The notes under the pieces are model-generated. The model was not told where the DNA came from, searched no databases, and was given only the letters and a program-made list of their open reading frames with translations. The translations under genes were made by a program, and so were the position numbers. From PALSA-612 sp964595575 (GTDB lineage Bacteria; Actinomycetota; Thermoleophilia; Gaiellales; Gaiellaceae), in NCBI GenBank assembly GCA_964595575.1, contig CAZQRA010000013.1:1-64000 (forward strand): DNA of 64,000 nucleotides, given 5' to 3'. Numbering within the stretch: position 1 is the stretch's first letter; each line of letters starts with the position of its first letter. Positions 13,411 to 21,712 of the stretch are shown in pieces.

Positions 13411-14010
13411 TCAAGTGCGCGGAGGGAGACGGGCGAGCTCCTCGCGCAGGAGGGCGAGGGCCCGCTCCAGCCGCCGCCGGTTGGGCTCGGCGTTGAGCCA
13501 GCCGCTCGCCCCTGAAGGGTGGGGCAGGGGCACGGCCGGTACGCCGCCCAGGTCGAGCCGCTCGCCCACCACGGGCGTGAGGCTGCGCACGCCCAGGAGG
13601 GAGCGGGCGGCCAGGCTACCCACGGTGACGACGAGGCCCGGTCGCAAGAGCTTAAGCTCCCACTCCCGCCAGCGCGCGCACAGCTCCTGCTCCCTGGCCG
13701 TGGGAGAGCGGTCGCCGCGCCCGCCGGGCGCCTTGCCTGGGTAGCAGCGGGTGACGGCGGCGCAGTAGAAGGTGGCGTAGAACTCCTCCTCGTCCATCTC
13801 CAGCCAGCGCCGAAGCGTCCTTCCCGCCCGCCCCCGCCAGGGCCTGCCCGTGGCTGCCTCCTCCGCCCCCGGGGCCTGGCCGTAGAGGTAGGCCCGCTGG
13901 CCTGCCCTGCCCTCGACGATGGGGGTCGAGGCAATGGGGTAGCCCGCCTCGGCGCAGGCCCGGCAGGCCCGGTTGGCCCGCTGCAGGGAAGCGAGGGAGC
14001 GGAAGCTCAC
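13411..14010 (-). CDS. Uracil-DNA glycosylase, family-4-like with Fe-S cysteines
   Basis: The 199-residue product excises uracil from DNA. Motif A is GQAPGAEEAATGRPWRGRAG (from residue 44) and motif B is HPSGASGWLN (from residue 164). Cysteines C16-x2-C19, C89 and C111 fit the four-cysteine [4Fe-4S] pattern of family 4, with a somewhat longer C89-C111 spacing. GTG at 14010 is chosen because TACTCT (rc of 14019-14024) lies eight bases upstream in leaderless geometry; an ATG at 14031 would instead overlap the ftcD start. It is divergent from the hut operon, sharing a bidirectional -10. The window also holds a second uracil glycosylase domain at 570-1802. Confidence 0.85.
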   Translation of the reverse strand: MSFRSLASLQRANRACRACAEAGYPIASTPIVEGRAGQRAYLYGQAPGAEEAATGRPWRGRAGRTLRRWLEMDEEEFYATFYCAAVTRCYPGKAPGGRGDRSPTAREQELCARWREWELKLLRPGLVVTVGSLAARSLLGVRSLTPVVGERLDLGGVPAVPLPHPSGASGWLNAEPNRRRLERALALLREELARLPPRT

Positions 14011-14017
14011 GCCGCCG

Positions 14018-14024
14018 TAGAGTA
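14018..14024. promoter_or_regulatory. Bidirectional -10: TAGAGT for ftcD, TACTCT for the glycosylase
   Basis: The heptamer TAGAGTA reads TAGAGT on the plus strand (6 bases before ATG 14030) and TACTCT on the minus strand (8 bases before GTG 14010). One near-symmetric element can serve two leaderless divergent messages. Confidence 0.5.
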
Positions 14025-14029
14025 CGCCC

Positions 14030-14947
14030 ATGACCTTCCCCCTCGAGGCCGTCCCCAACTTCTCCGAGGGCCGCGACCCTGCCACCATCGACGCCCTCCG
14101 CGACGCTCTTTCGTCGCGGGCCTCCCTCCTCGACGTCCACGTCGATCCCGACCACAACCGCTCCGTCTTCACCCTGGCCGGGAGCGAGGCTGAGCTGGTC
14201 GACGCCCTCCTGGCCGGGATCGCCTGCGCCCGGGAGCGGATCGACCTGCGGCGGCACGGGGGCGTCCACCCCCGGGTGGGCGCGGCCGACGTGGTGCCCC
14301 TCGTGGGGACGCGCGAGGCGGACATGGAGCGGGCAAGGACGGCCGCCCTCGAGCTCGCCCGCCGCGTCGGCCAGGAGCTTCGGCTCCCGGTCTTTCTGTA
14401 CGGGGACCTCGCCCCCGGCCGCGGCCCTGCCTTCTTCCGCCGGGGCGGCCTGGCGGAGCTCGGGCGGCGGCTCTCGGCGGGGGAGCTCGAGCCCGACTTC
14501 GGCCCCAGCCGGCTGGACGAGCGGGCAGGCTGCGTGCTCGTGGGCGCTCGGCGGCCGCTCATCGCCTTCAACGTCGACCTCGCCAGCGACGACCTGGAGG
14601 CAGCCCGGGCCATCGCCGCCACCGTCCGCGAGGCAGGGGGCGGCTTCCCCGGGGTACGCGCCCTCGGCCTCGCTTTGCCGAGCAGGGGCGTCGTCCAGGT
14701 GAGCATGAACATCGAGGATCCGGAACGGGTCTCCCTCCTGGAGGTGGTCGAGCGGATCGTGGCCGAGGCCGCTGCCCGGGGCATCGCCGTCGCCCGCTCG
14801 GAGCTGGTCGGGCTCATGCCCGTGTCCGCCGCTTCCCGGGCGGCGGCCCGGGCGCTGAGGCTGCCCGACCTCGATCCCTCTCGGCTACTCGAGCTTCGCC
14901 TCCTGGAGCGGGCGGCCGGCGACCCCGGCGCTACACTCGACCCGTGA
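14030..14947 (+). CDS. ftcD: Glutamate formimidoyltransferase (formiminotransferase domain only)
   Basis: The 305-residue product transfers the formimino group of N-formiminoglutamate to tetrahydrofolate, the last step of this histidine-degradation variant. It starts LEAVPNFSEGRDPATIDALR, the classic FtcD N-terminus, with HVDPDHNRSVFT, RRHGGVHPRVGAADVVPLV and FNVDLASDDLEAAR. The cyclodeaminase domain of the mammalian bifunctional enzyme is absent, and no fchA is in the window. It is the first gene of ftcD-hutH-hutU-hutI; the next start overlaps its stop. The ATG follows TAGAGT by six bases. Confidence 0.92.
   Translation: MTFPLEAVPNFSEGRDPATIDALRDALSSRASLLDVHVDPDHNRSVFTLAGSEAELVDALLAGIACARERIDLRRHGGVHPRVGAADVVPLVGTREADMERARTAALELARRVGQELRLPVFLYGDLAPGRGPAFFRRGGLAELGRRLSAGELEPDFGPSRLDERAGCVLVGARRPLIAFNVDLASDDLEAARAIAATVREAGGGFPGVRALGLALPSRGVVQVSMNIEDPERVSLLEVVERIVAEAAARGIAVARSELVGLMPVSAASRAAARALRLPDLDPSRLLELRLLERAAGDPGATLDP
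14932..14937 (+). promoter_or_regulatory. Internal leaderless-type -10 (TACACT) before hutH
   Basis: TACACT in the last codons of ftcD is followed by 6 bases and the hutH GTG at 14944, so hutHUI may have its own promoter inside the operon. Confidence 0.38.
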
Positions 14948-16482
14948 CCGCCTCCGTGGCCCTCTCCGGCGACGGCCTCACCGCGGAGGACGTGTGGGCG
15001 GTGGCCGTGGAGGGAGCCCAGGCCACGCTGGCGGACGCGGCCAGGGCCCGGATGGAGGTTGCCAGGGAGGTCGTCCTCGCCCACGCCCACGGGGACAGCG
15101 AGCACACCTACGGCATCAACACCGGCTTCGGGCGCTTCGTCTCCCGCAGCATCCCCGACGAGCTGACGGGAGAGCTCCAGGTGCGCCTGCTGCGAAGCCA
15201 CGCCTGCGGGGTGGGGGAGCCCTACCCGGCCGAGATCGTGAGGGCGGCCATGCTCCTGCGCGCCAACACCCTGGCCAAGGGCTACTCGGGAGCCCGGGTG
15301 GAGACGGTGGAGCTTCTGCTCAACTGCCTCAACCGGGGCCTTCTGCCCCGTGTCCCCAGCCAAGGGTCGGTGGGGGCGAGCGGCGACCTCGCTCCCCTTG
15401 CCCACCTGGGCCTCCTCCTCATCGGCGAGGGGGAGGCCTGGCTGGACGGGGAGCTCCTGCCGGGGAGCGAGGCCCTAGCTCGGGTCGGGCTGGAGCCGGT
15501 GAGGCTGGAGGCGAAGGAGGGGCTGTCCCTCGTCAACGGCACCCAGCTCATGACCGCTACCCTGGCCCTCGCGCTCGTCCGGGCGCGCCGTCTTGCCCGG
15601 GCCGCCGACGTCGCCTGCGCTCTTTCTCTCGAGGCCCTGCAGGGATCGCGCACGAGCTTCCTCCCCTCGATCCACGCCCTTCGCCCCTTCCGGGGCCAGG
15701 GGGACGCTGCCGCCAACGTCCTTCGCCTGGTCGAGGGGTCGGCCATCATCGAGGCTCACCGCTGGTGCGACAAGGTGCAGGACGCCTACTCCCTGCGCTG
15801 CGCTCCCCAGGTGCACGGGGCGGCCCGCGACCTCCTCGACTACGTGGGCTACGTGGCCTCCGTCGAGCTCAACGCCGCCACCGACAACCCCCTCGTCCTG
15901 GTGGAGGAGCAGACCCTCGTCTCCAACGGCAACTTCCACGGCCAGCCGGTCGCCTTCGCGCTGGACGTCCTCGTCCTGGCCGTGGCCGAGCTGGCCAGCA
16001 TCTCCGAGCGTCGCCTGGAGCGGATGGTGAACCCCAGCCTCTCCGACGGCCTTCCCGCCTTCCTCGTCCCCGAGGGAGGGCTCAACTCGGGGTTCATGAT
16101 CCCCCAGTACGTGGCCGCCTCCCTGGTCAGCGAGAACAAGGTGCTGAGCCACCCGGCCAGCGTGGATTCGATCCCCACCAGCGCCGGCCAGGAGGACCAC
16201 GTGTCCATGGGCAACGCCGCTGCCCTCAAGGCCTGGCGGGCCGTAGCCAACGCCGAGCGGGTGGTGGCGATCGAGCTTCTGGCCGGGGCCCAGGCGGTGG
16301 AGCTCTTGGCCCCCCTCCAGCCTGGGCGCGGCACGCAGGCGGCCAGGAAGGCGGTGCGACGGCTCTCGCCCCGCCTGGTCGAGGACCGCTCCCTGTCCGC
16401 CGACATCGAGCGGGTGGCGGGGGCCGTGCGGGACGGGAGCCTGGTGGCCGCCGTGGAGGCGGAGGTGGGAAGCCTGCGGTGA
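14944..16482 (+). CDS. hutH: Histidine ammonia-lyase
   Basis: The 512-residue enzyme deaminates histidine to urocanate. The Ala145-Ser146-Gly147 triad in GSVGASGDLAPLAHLG forms the MIO electrophile. Other family landmarks are YGINTGFGRF near residue 58, EGLSLVNGTQ, and TSAGQEDHVSMGNAAALK. Length is normal for the family. The GTG start overlaps the ftcD stop by four bases, and a TACACT hexamer six bases upstream may add an internal promoter. The next gene, hutU, overlaps the stop by four bases. Confidence 0.95.
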   Translation: MTASVALSGDGLTAEDVWAVAVEGAQATLADAARARMEVAREVVLAHAHGDSEHTYGINTGFGRFVSRSIPDELTGELQVRLLRSHACGVGEPYPAEIVRAAMLLRANTLAKGYSGARVETVELLLNCLNRGLLPRVPSQGSVGASGDLAPLAHLGLLLIGEGEAWLDGELLPGSEALARVGLEPVRLEAKEGLSLVNGTQLMTATLALALVRARRLARAADVACALSLEALQGSRTSFLPSIHALRPFRGQGDAAANVLRLVEGSAIIEAHRWCDKVQDAYSLRCAPQVHGAARDLLDYVGYVASVELNAATDNPLVLVEEQTLVSNGNFHGQPVAFALDVLVLAVAELASISERRLERMVNPSLSDGLPAFLVPEGGLNSGFMIPQYVAASLVSENKVLSHPASVDSIPTSAGQEDHVSMGNAAALKAWRAVANAERVVAIELLAGAQAVELLAPLQPGRGTQAARKAVRRLSPRLVEDRSLSADIERVAGAVRDGSLVAAVEAEVGSLR

Positions 16483-18188
16483 CGGTGGCAGGCTCGCTCG
16501 AGGAGACGGTGGAGGCCCTGTGCGGCGACCTGGGCCGGATCCGGGCTCCGCGGGGGACGTCCCTCGTCGCCCGCTCCTGGCAGACCGAGGCTCCCCTGCG
16601 GATGCTCCTCAACAACCTCGACCCCGAGGTGGCCGAGCGGCCCCAGGAGCTCGTCGTCTACGGCGGGACGGGCAAGGCAGCCCGAAGCCACGAGGCCCTG
16701 CGGGCGCTCGTGCGCTCGCTGCTTACCCTGGGGGAGGAGGAGACCCTCCTCGTCCAGAGCGGAAAGCCGGTGGGGGTGTTCTCCACCCACGCGCTTGCCC
16801 CCCGCGTCCTCATCGCCAACGCCCTACTCGTGCCCCGGTGGGCGACCTGGGAGGAGTTTCGTCGCCTGGAGGCCCTGGGGCTGACCATGTACGGCCAGAT
16901 GACGGCGGGAAGCTGGATCTACATCGGCACCCAGGGCATCCTCCAGGGCACCTACCAGACCTTCGCCGCCGCCGCCGAGCGGCACTTCGGCTCCCCCGAC
17001 CTGCGGGGAAGGGCCGTGCTCACGGCCGGCCTGGGCGGCATGGGGGGCGCCCAGCCTCTGGCGGCCACCATGCTCGGGGGCGCCATCCTGTGCGTGGAGG
17101 TCGATCCCGCCCGCATCGAGCGGCGGCTTCGCACCCGCTACCTGGACGAGGCCACCGACTCCCTGGACGACGCCCTCGCCCGGGTGCGCCGGGCCCAGAG
17201 GGAGGGAAAGGCGCTCTCGGTAGGCCTGCTCGGCAACGCGGCCGACGTCGTTCCCGCCCTCGCCCGGCGCCGGGAGCTCTTCGACCTCGTCACCGACCAG
17301 ACCGCTGCCCACGACCCCTTGAACGGCTACGTGCCCCGCGGCCTCGACGTGGAGGAGGCCGCCCGGCTGCGCGCGAGCGACCCCGACGAGTACCTGCGGC
17401 GGGCCCGGGCCTCGATCGCCGAGCACGTCCAGGGCCTCTTGGAGTACGTGCGGGCGGGATGCCACGTGTTCGACTACGGCAACAACCTGCGGGGGGAGGC
17501 CAAGGAGGCAGGCGTGGCCGACGCCTTCTCCTACCCCGGCTTCGTGCCCGCTTACATCCGGCCCCTCTTCTGCCGGGGGATGGGGCCCTTCCGGTGGGCA
17601 GCCCTGTCCGGCGAGGAGGAGGACATCGCCGCCATCGACGAGGAGCTCCGCCGCCTCTTCCCCGGCGACGCCGTGCTTCGGCGGTGGCTGGAGCTGGCGC
17701 CCGGCCGGGTCGCCTTCCAGGGCCTGCCTGCCCGCATCTGCTGGCTCGGCTACGGGGCCCGGGCCGAGGCAGGCCTGGCCATCAACGAGCTCGTCCGCTC
17801 GGGGCGGGTGCGGGCGCCGGTGGTGATCGGGCGCGACCACCTGGACGCCGGCTCGGTGGCTTCCCCCTACCGGGAGACCGAGGCCATGCGCGACGGCTCC
17901 GACGCCATCGCCGACTGGCCCATCCTCAACGCCCTCCTCAACGTGGCCGCCGGCGCCACCTGGGTGAGCGTCCACCACGGAGGAGGCGTGGGCATCGGCA
18001 ACTCCATCCACGCCGGCATGGTGGTGGTGGCCGACGGCTCCCAGGAGGCGGCGGAGCGCCTCGCGCGGGTGCTCACCACCGACCCGGGAACCGGCGTCCT
18101 CCGCCACGCCGACGCCGGCTACGAGGAGGCGCTGGAGACGGCCCGCGCCCACGGCCTCCAGCTGCCCATGCCCCCTACGGGGCGGTGA
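16479..18188 (+). CDS. hutU: Urocanate hydratase
   Basis: The 569-residue NAD-dependent enzyme converts urocanate to imidazolonepropionate. Visible features are LVVYGGTGKAARSHEA, MTAGSWIYIGTQGILQGTYQ, the Rossmann motif TAGLGGMGGAQPLAA, VFDYGNNLRGEAKEAG, and the C-terminal SVHHGGGVGIGNSIHAGMVV. GTG at 16479 overlaps the hutH TGA as GTGA, so the two are translationally coupled. Length matches the family (about 555). It sits between hutH and hutI in pathway order. Confidence 0.95.
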   Translation: MTVAGSLEETVEALCGDLGRIRAPRGTSLVARSWQTEAPLRMLLNNLDPEVAERPQELVVYGGTGKAARSHEALRALVRSLLTLGEEETLLVQSGKPVGVFSTHALAPRVLIANALLVPRWATWEEFRRLEALGLTMYGQMTAGSWIYIGTQGILQGTYQTFAAAAERHFGSPDLRGRAVLTAGLGGMGGAQPLAATMLGGAILCVEVDPARIERRLRTRYLDEATDSLDDALARVRRAQREGKALSVGLLGNAADVVPALARRRELFDLVTDQTAAHDPLNGYVPRGLDVEEAARLRASDPDEYLRRARASIAEHVQGLLEYVRAGCHVFDYGNNLRGEAKEAGVADAFSYPGFVPAYIRPLFCRGMGPFRWAALSGEEEDIAAIDEELRRLFPGDAVLRRWLELAPGRVAFQGLPARICWLGYGARAEAGLAINELVRSGRVRAPVVIGRDHLDAGSVASPYRETEAMRDGSDAIADWPILNALLNVAAGATWVSVHHGGGVGIGNSIHAGMVVVADGSQEAAERLARVLTTDPGTGVLRHADAGYEEALETARAHGLQLPMPPTGR

Positions 18189-19402
18189 GGCGACTCCTCG
18201 TCCGCGACCTGGCCCAGCTCGTCACCCCGGCCGGCGAGGGGGCGCCCCTGCGCGGGCCCGCGCTGGGGACGGTGGAGGTGATCGAGGACGCCTACATCCT
18301 CTGCCGGGAAGGCATGATCGCGGCTGTGGGCAGGATGCGCGACCTTCCGCCCCTGGACGAGGACGTCGCCGAGCTGAGCGCAGCCGGCCTCGTGGCCCTG
18401 CCCGGCCTCGTCGACTGCCACACCCACGCCTGCTTCGCCGGCGACCGGGTGGAGGAGTTCGCGCTGCGGGCCGCCGGGGCGAGCTACGAGGAGCTGCACG
18501 CGGCCGGGGGCGGCATCCTGGCCACCGTGCGGGCGACCAGGGCTGCCGGCGAGGAAGGCCTGCGGCAGGCGGTGGAGCGCCACCGCCGGTGGATGCTCGC
18601 CCGGGGAACGACCACCTTCGAGGCCAAGTCCGGCTACGGGCTCGACCGCGACACCGAGCTTGCCTCCCTGCGGGCGATCCGCGCCGCCGGGGGCATCGCC
18701 ACCTGGCTGGGAGCCCACGCCGTCCCCCCTGAGTTTCCCGACGCCGAAGCCTACCTCGACTTCCTGCTGGCGGAGGTCCTGCCCGAGGCGGCGAGGCTGG
18801 CCCACGCCGCCGACGTCTTCCTGGAGCGGGGCGCCTTCGACGTAGCTCAGGCCCGCCGCTACTTACAGGCCTGCCGGGAGGCGGGGCTCGCCCTCCGGCT
18901 CCACGGCGACCAGTTCAGCGAGGCCGGGGCCGTGCCTCTCGCCATCGAGCTCGGGGCCCGCTCCGTCGACCACCTGGAGGCGACCTCGCCGGCCGGCGTG
19001 GCCGCCCTGGCGGAAAGCGACGTCGTCGCCTGCCTCCTGCCTGCGAGCGCCCTCTTCTTGGGCCGACCCATGCCGCCCGCCCGAGCCCTGGTCGACGCCG
19101 GCGCCGCCGTCGCCCTCGCCACCGACTTCAACCCCGGCAGCGCCTACTGCGAGAGCCTGCCTCTCGTCTGCTCACTCGCCTGCACCCAGCTCCGCCTGCG
19201 CCCGGAGGAGGCCTTGGCCGCCTGCACGGTCAACGCCGCCCACGTCCTCGGCCTGGCCGCCCGGAAGGGGCGTCTCCGCCCGGGCTACGACGCCGACATC
19301 CTCCTCCTCGACGCCCCCGACTGGCGCTACCTCGCCTACCACCTGGCAGGAGACGTGGTCGCCTCCGTCCTCGTGGCCGGGGAGCGCGTCTTCGCGCGCT
19401 AG
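18185..19402 (+). CDS. hutI: Imidazolonepropionase
   Basis: The 405-residue amidohydrolase opens the imidazolone ring to N-formimino-L-glutamate. Metal-binding and catalytic landmarks are LVDCHTHACFAGDR, AKSGYGLDRDTELASLRAI, LHGDQFSEAGAVPLA, SVDHLE and ATDFNPGSAYCESLPLV. GTG at 18185 overlaps the hutU TGA as GTGA. It is the last gene of the hut operon; its product is the substrate of the FtcD encoded first. No hutG or hutC-type regulator is visible. Confidence 0.95.
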   Translation: MRRLLVRDLAQLVTPAGEGAPLRGPALGTVEVIEDAYILCREGMIAAVGRMRDLPPLDEDVAELSAAGLVALPGLVDCHTHACFAGDRVEEFALRAAGASYEELHAAGGGILATVRATRAAGEEGLRQAVERHRRWMLARGTTTFEAKSGYGLDRDTELASLRAIRAAGGIATWLGAHAVPPEFPDAEAYLDFLLAEVLPEAARLAHAADVFLERGAFDVAQARRYLQACREAGLALRLHGDQFSEAGAVPLAIELGARSVDHLEATSPAGVAALAESDVVACLLPASALFLGRPMPPARALVDAGAAVALATDFNPGSAYCESLPLVCSLACTQLRLRPEEALAACTVNAAHVLGLAARKGRLRPGYDADILLLDAPDWRYLAYHLAGDVVASVLVAGERVFAR

Positions 19403-19405
19403 GCT
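19400..19405 (+). promoter_or_regulatory. Leaderless-type -10 (TAGGCT) for the 19412 gene
   Basis: TAGGCT overlaps the hutI stop codon and is followed by 6 bases and ATG at 19412. Confidence 0.42.
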
Positions 19406-19411
19406 AGCCCC

Positions 19412-19828
19412 ATGGCCACCAAGAAGCAGCGCCGCCGCCGAGCCAAGGAGCGCCGCCACGAGTGGGAGTACGTGCTCCTGGACGAGGAAGGGCGGGAGAT
19501 CGCGGTCGAGGACGCCGACGGAGCGGGCCGAAAGCAGGCCTCGGGCCGGGCTGCTCCGGGCAGGCAGACGCCGGTGCGGGCGCCGGGAGGACGGGTGATC
19601 GAGCCCCCCTCCTGGGGACGGGTGCTCAAGCGGGCGGCCATCTTCGGGCCGCTCATCCTCGTCGTCGTGTACCTGCTTCGACCCAAGGGGGCCACGCTGG
19701 GGAGCGTCGTCCTCCAGGCGATCGTCCTCCTTGCCTTCTTCATCCCCTTCAGCTACCTCATGGACGCCCTCATGTACCGCGTCGCCCGCAAGCGGGTGGC
19801 TCGGGGCGCCGAGGGGAAGGGAAAGTAG
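19412..19828 (+). CDS. Small membrane protein with basic N-terminus, unknown function
   Basis: The 138-residue product begins with a very basic cytoplasmic segment (ATKKQRRRRAKERRHEW) and has a linker rich in Gly, Ala and Arg. Two predicted membrane helices follow, around residues 73-90 (IFGPLILVVVYLL) and 97-120 (LQAIVLLAFFIPFSYLMDAL), with a basic C-terminus. I do not recognise a characterised family. Its place before the MBL-hisS-aspS group suggests a conserved lineage-specific protein. TAGGCT six bases before the ATG indicates a leaderless message. Confidence 0.68.
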   Translation: MATKKQRRRRAKERRHEWEYVLLDEEGREIAVEDADGAGRKQASGRAAPGRQTPVRAPGGRVIEPPSWGRVLKRAAIFGPLILVVVYLLRPKGATLGSVVLQAIVLLAFFIPFSYLMDALMYRVARKRVARGAEGKGK

Positions 19829-19832
19829 GCCC

Positions 19833-20483
19833 GTGGCGGGATCCTCCCTGGTCGTGGATCGGTACGAGCTGGGGCCGCTCGGCACCAACTGCTACCTCGT
19901 GCGGCGGGAGCGAGGGGCTCCCGAGGCGGTGGTGATCGACCCCAGCGGCGACGCTGCCACCCTGCGTTTGGAGCTTGCCCGCATGGGCGCCCGGGCGGCC
20001 GCCATCCTGCTCACCCACAGCCACTGGGACCACCTGCTCGGCCTGGCCGACCTGGCCGAGGGAACGGGGGCTCCCGTGTACGCCCCCAAGGAGGAGGCGG
20101 CGGTGGTGGAGCGCCCGGGCGAGGTCTACTCCGGCGTGGGGATGGCCCTGCGCGGGTGGACGCCCGAGGTCCTCCTCGCCGGGGGCGAGACCGTGGAGGC
20201 GGCCGGGCTCTCCTTCGAGGTGACCCACGTCCCCGGCCACTCGCCCGGCCACCTGGCGTACTACGCCGAGGGCTCCCTCTTCTCCGGGGACGTCCTGTTC
20301 GCGGGCAGCGTCGGTCGCACCGATCTCCCCTACGGGGACTGGGACGCCCTCCTCTCCTCGATCCGCGCCCTCCTCGACCGCTACCCCCCCGAGACCGTCG
20401 TCTACCCCGGTCACGGGCCGGCCACCACCCTCGCCGCCGAGGCCGCCCGCAACCCCTTCCTGGCGGAGCTCCGCACCAGGTGA
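19833..20483 (+). CDS. MBL-fold metallo-hydrolase (glyoxalase II-like)
   Basis: The 216-residue product has the metallo-beta-lactamase HxHxDH motif in LLTHSHWDHLLGLADL, then THVPGHSPGHLAYY, LFSGDVLFAGSVGRTD (bridging Asp), and VVYPGHGPATTLAAEAARNP (final His). This order and the SVGRTDLP segment fit the glyoxalase II / YcbL subgroup that hydrolyses thioesters. The GTG at 19833 lies four bases after the preceding stop. Its TGA overlaps the hisS GTG by four bases. Many bacteria carry such a hydrolase next to hisS; the substrate is unknown. Confidence 0.85.
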   Translation: MAGSSLVVDRYELGPLGTNCYLVRRERGAPEAVVIDPSGDAATLRLELARMGARAAAILLTHSHWDHLLGLADLAEGTGAPVYAPKEEAAVVERPGEVYSGVGMALRGWTPEVLLAGGETVEAAGLSFEVTHVPGHSPGHLAYYAEGSLFSGDVLFAGSVGRTDLPYGDWDALLSSIRALLDRYPPETVVYPGHGPATTLAAEAARNPFLAELRTR

Positions 20484-21712
20484 GGTTCGAGGCGCCTCGG
20501 GGCACGCACGACGTCCTGCCCGCCGAGGAGCCGCGCTGGCGCCGGGTCCTCGGCGCCGCCGAGGAGCTCTTGCGCCTGTACGGCTACCGGCGCATCCAGA
20601 CGCCCGGGTTCGAGGACACCGAGCTCTTCCTGCGCACGGCCGGGGCCGGCTCCGACGTCGTCCAGAAGGAGATGTACACCTTCACCGATCGTGCGGGCCG
20701 CTCGCTCACCCTGCGGCCGGAGGGGACGGCGCCCATCGTGCGGGCCTACCTCGAGCACGGCCTCCACCGCCAGCCCCAGCCGGTGAAGCTCTACACCGTC
20801 GCTCCCATGTACCGCTACTCGGCCCCCCAGCGGGGCCGCTACCGGGAGCACTGGCAGCTCTCGGTGGAGGCCATCGGCTCCGCCGACCCCGCGGTGGACG
20901 CGGAGGTGATCCAGCTCTACGACGAGCTCCTGCGCCGACTCGGCCTCGCCCGCTACCAGCTGCTGCTCAACTCGATCGGGGATAGCGCCTGTCGACCCGC
21001 CTACGTGCGCAAGCTGGTCGACTGGCTGGACGCGCACGACCGGCTCCTCGACGAGGATGCTCGCGCCAAGCGGCGCACCTCCCCTCTGCGCGTGTTCGAT
21101 ACCAAGAACCCGGCCCTGGCGGAGGCTCTCCGGGAGGCGCCCACCATCGACCGAGCTCTCTGTCCTCCCTGCCGCCGGCACCTGGAGGAGGTGCGCTCGT
21201 ACCTCGATGCCTACGGGGTCCGCTACACCCTCTCCCCCACCCTGGTACGGGGCCTCGACTACTACACGCGCACCACCTTCGAGTTCGTGGACGAGGCCAT
21301 CGGCGCCCAGTCGACCATCTGCGGCGGCGGCCGCTACGACGGCCTAGCAGAGGAGTTGGGGGGGCCGCCCACCCCCGGCATCGGCTTCGGGGCCGGCATC
21401 GAGCGGCTGCTCCTGAGCCTGGACGCCTCCGGCATCGAGCTCCCGCCGGAGCCGGGTATCGACGTTTTCCTGGCCTCGGCCGAGGGGGGGTCCCGGGAGC
21501 GCCTCCTGCGGCTCATGCTCGAGCTCAGGCGGCGGGGTCTTGCCTGCGAGGTCGACTACGCAGGTCGCTCCCTCAAGGGCCAGCTCACCCAGGCAGGAAG
21601 GCTGAAGGCGCGGGCGACGGTGGTCGTCCGGGGGGAGGAGGCGACGGTGCGTCGCCCCGGGCGCGAGGACGAGACCGTGCCCCTGGGGCGGCTGCTGGAG
21701 GTGCTGGCGTGA
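20480..21712 (+). CDS. hisS: Histidyl-tRNA synthetase
   Basis: The 410-residue class II synthetase begins VRFEAPRGTHDVLPAE. Motif 2 is seen in LYTVAPMYRYSAPQRGRYRE, the histidine-A loops in LVRGLDYYTRTTFEF and STICGGGRYDGLAEELGG, and motif 3 in GIGFGAGIERLLL. A C-terminal anticodon-binding domain follows. The GTG start overlaps the upstream hydrolase stop as GTGA, and the stop overlaps the aspS GTG. There is no room for a T-box leader before it. Confidence 0.95.
   Translation: MRFEAPRGTHDVLPAEEPRWRRVLGAAEELLRLYGYRRIQTPGFEDTELFLRTAGAGSDVVQKEMYTFTDRAGRSLTLRPEGTAPIVRAYLEHGLHRQPQPVKLYTVAPMYRYSAPQRGRYREHWQLSVEAIGSADPAVDAEVIQLYDELLRRLGLARYQLLLNSIGDSACRPAYVRKLVDWLDAHDRLLDEDARAKRRTSPLRVFDTKNPALAEALREAPTIDRALCPPCRRHLEEVRSYLDAYGVRYTLSPTLVRGLDYYTRTTFEFVDEAIGAQSTICGGGRYDGLAEELGGPPTPGIGFGAGIERLLLSLDASGIELPPEPGIDVFLASAEGGSRERLLRLMLELRRRGLACEVDYAGRSLKGQLTQAGRLKARATVVVRGEEATVRRPGREDETVPLGRLLEVLA

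Noticed and set aside
14994..16478. Upstream extension of the hutU frame through hutH
   Set aside because: Homology to urocanate hydratase begins exactly at GTG 16479; the upstream part is an out-of-frame reading of hutH.
20300..20480. T-box or other tRNA-responsive leader before hisS or alaS
   Set aside because: hisS starts inside the stop of the preceding gene, and the alaS leader is effectively zero length, so there is no room for one.
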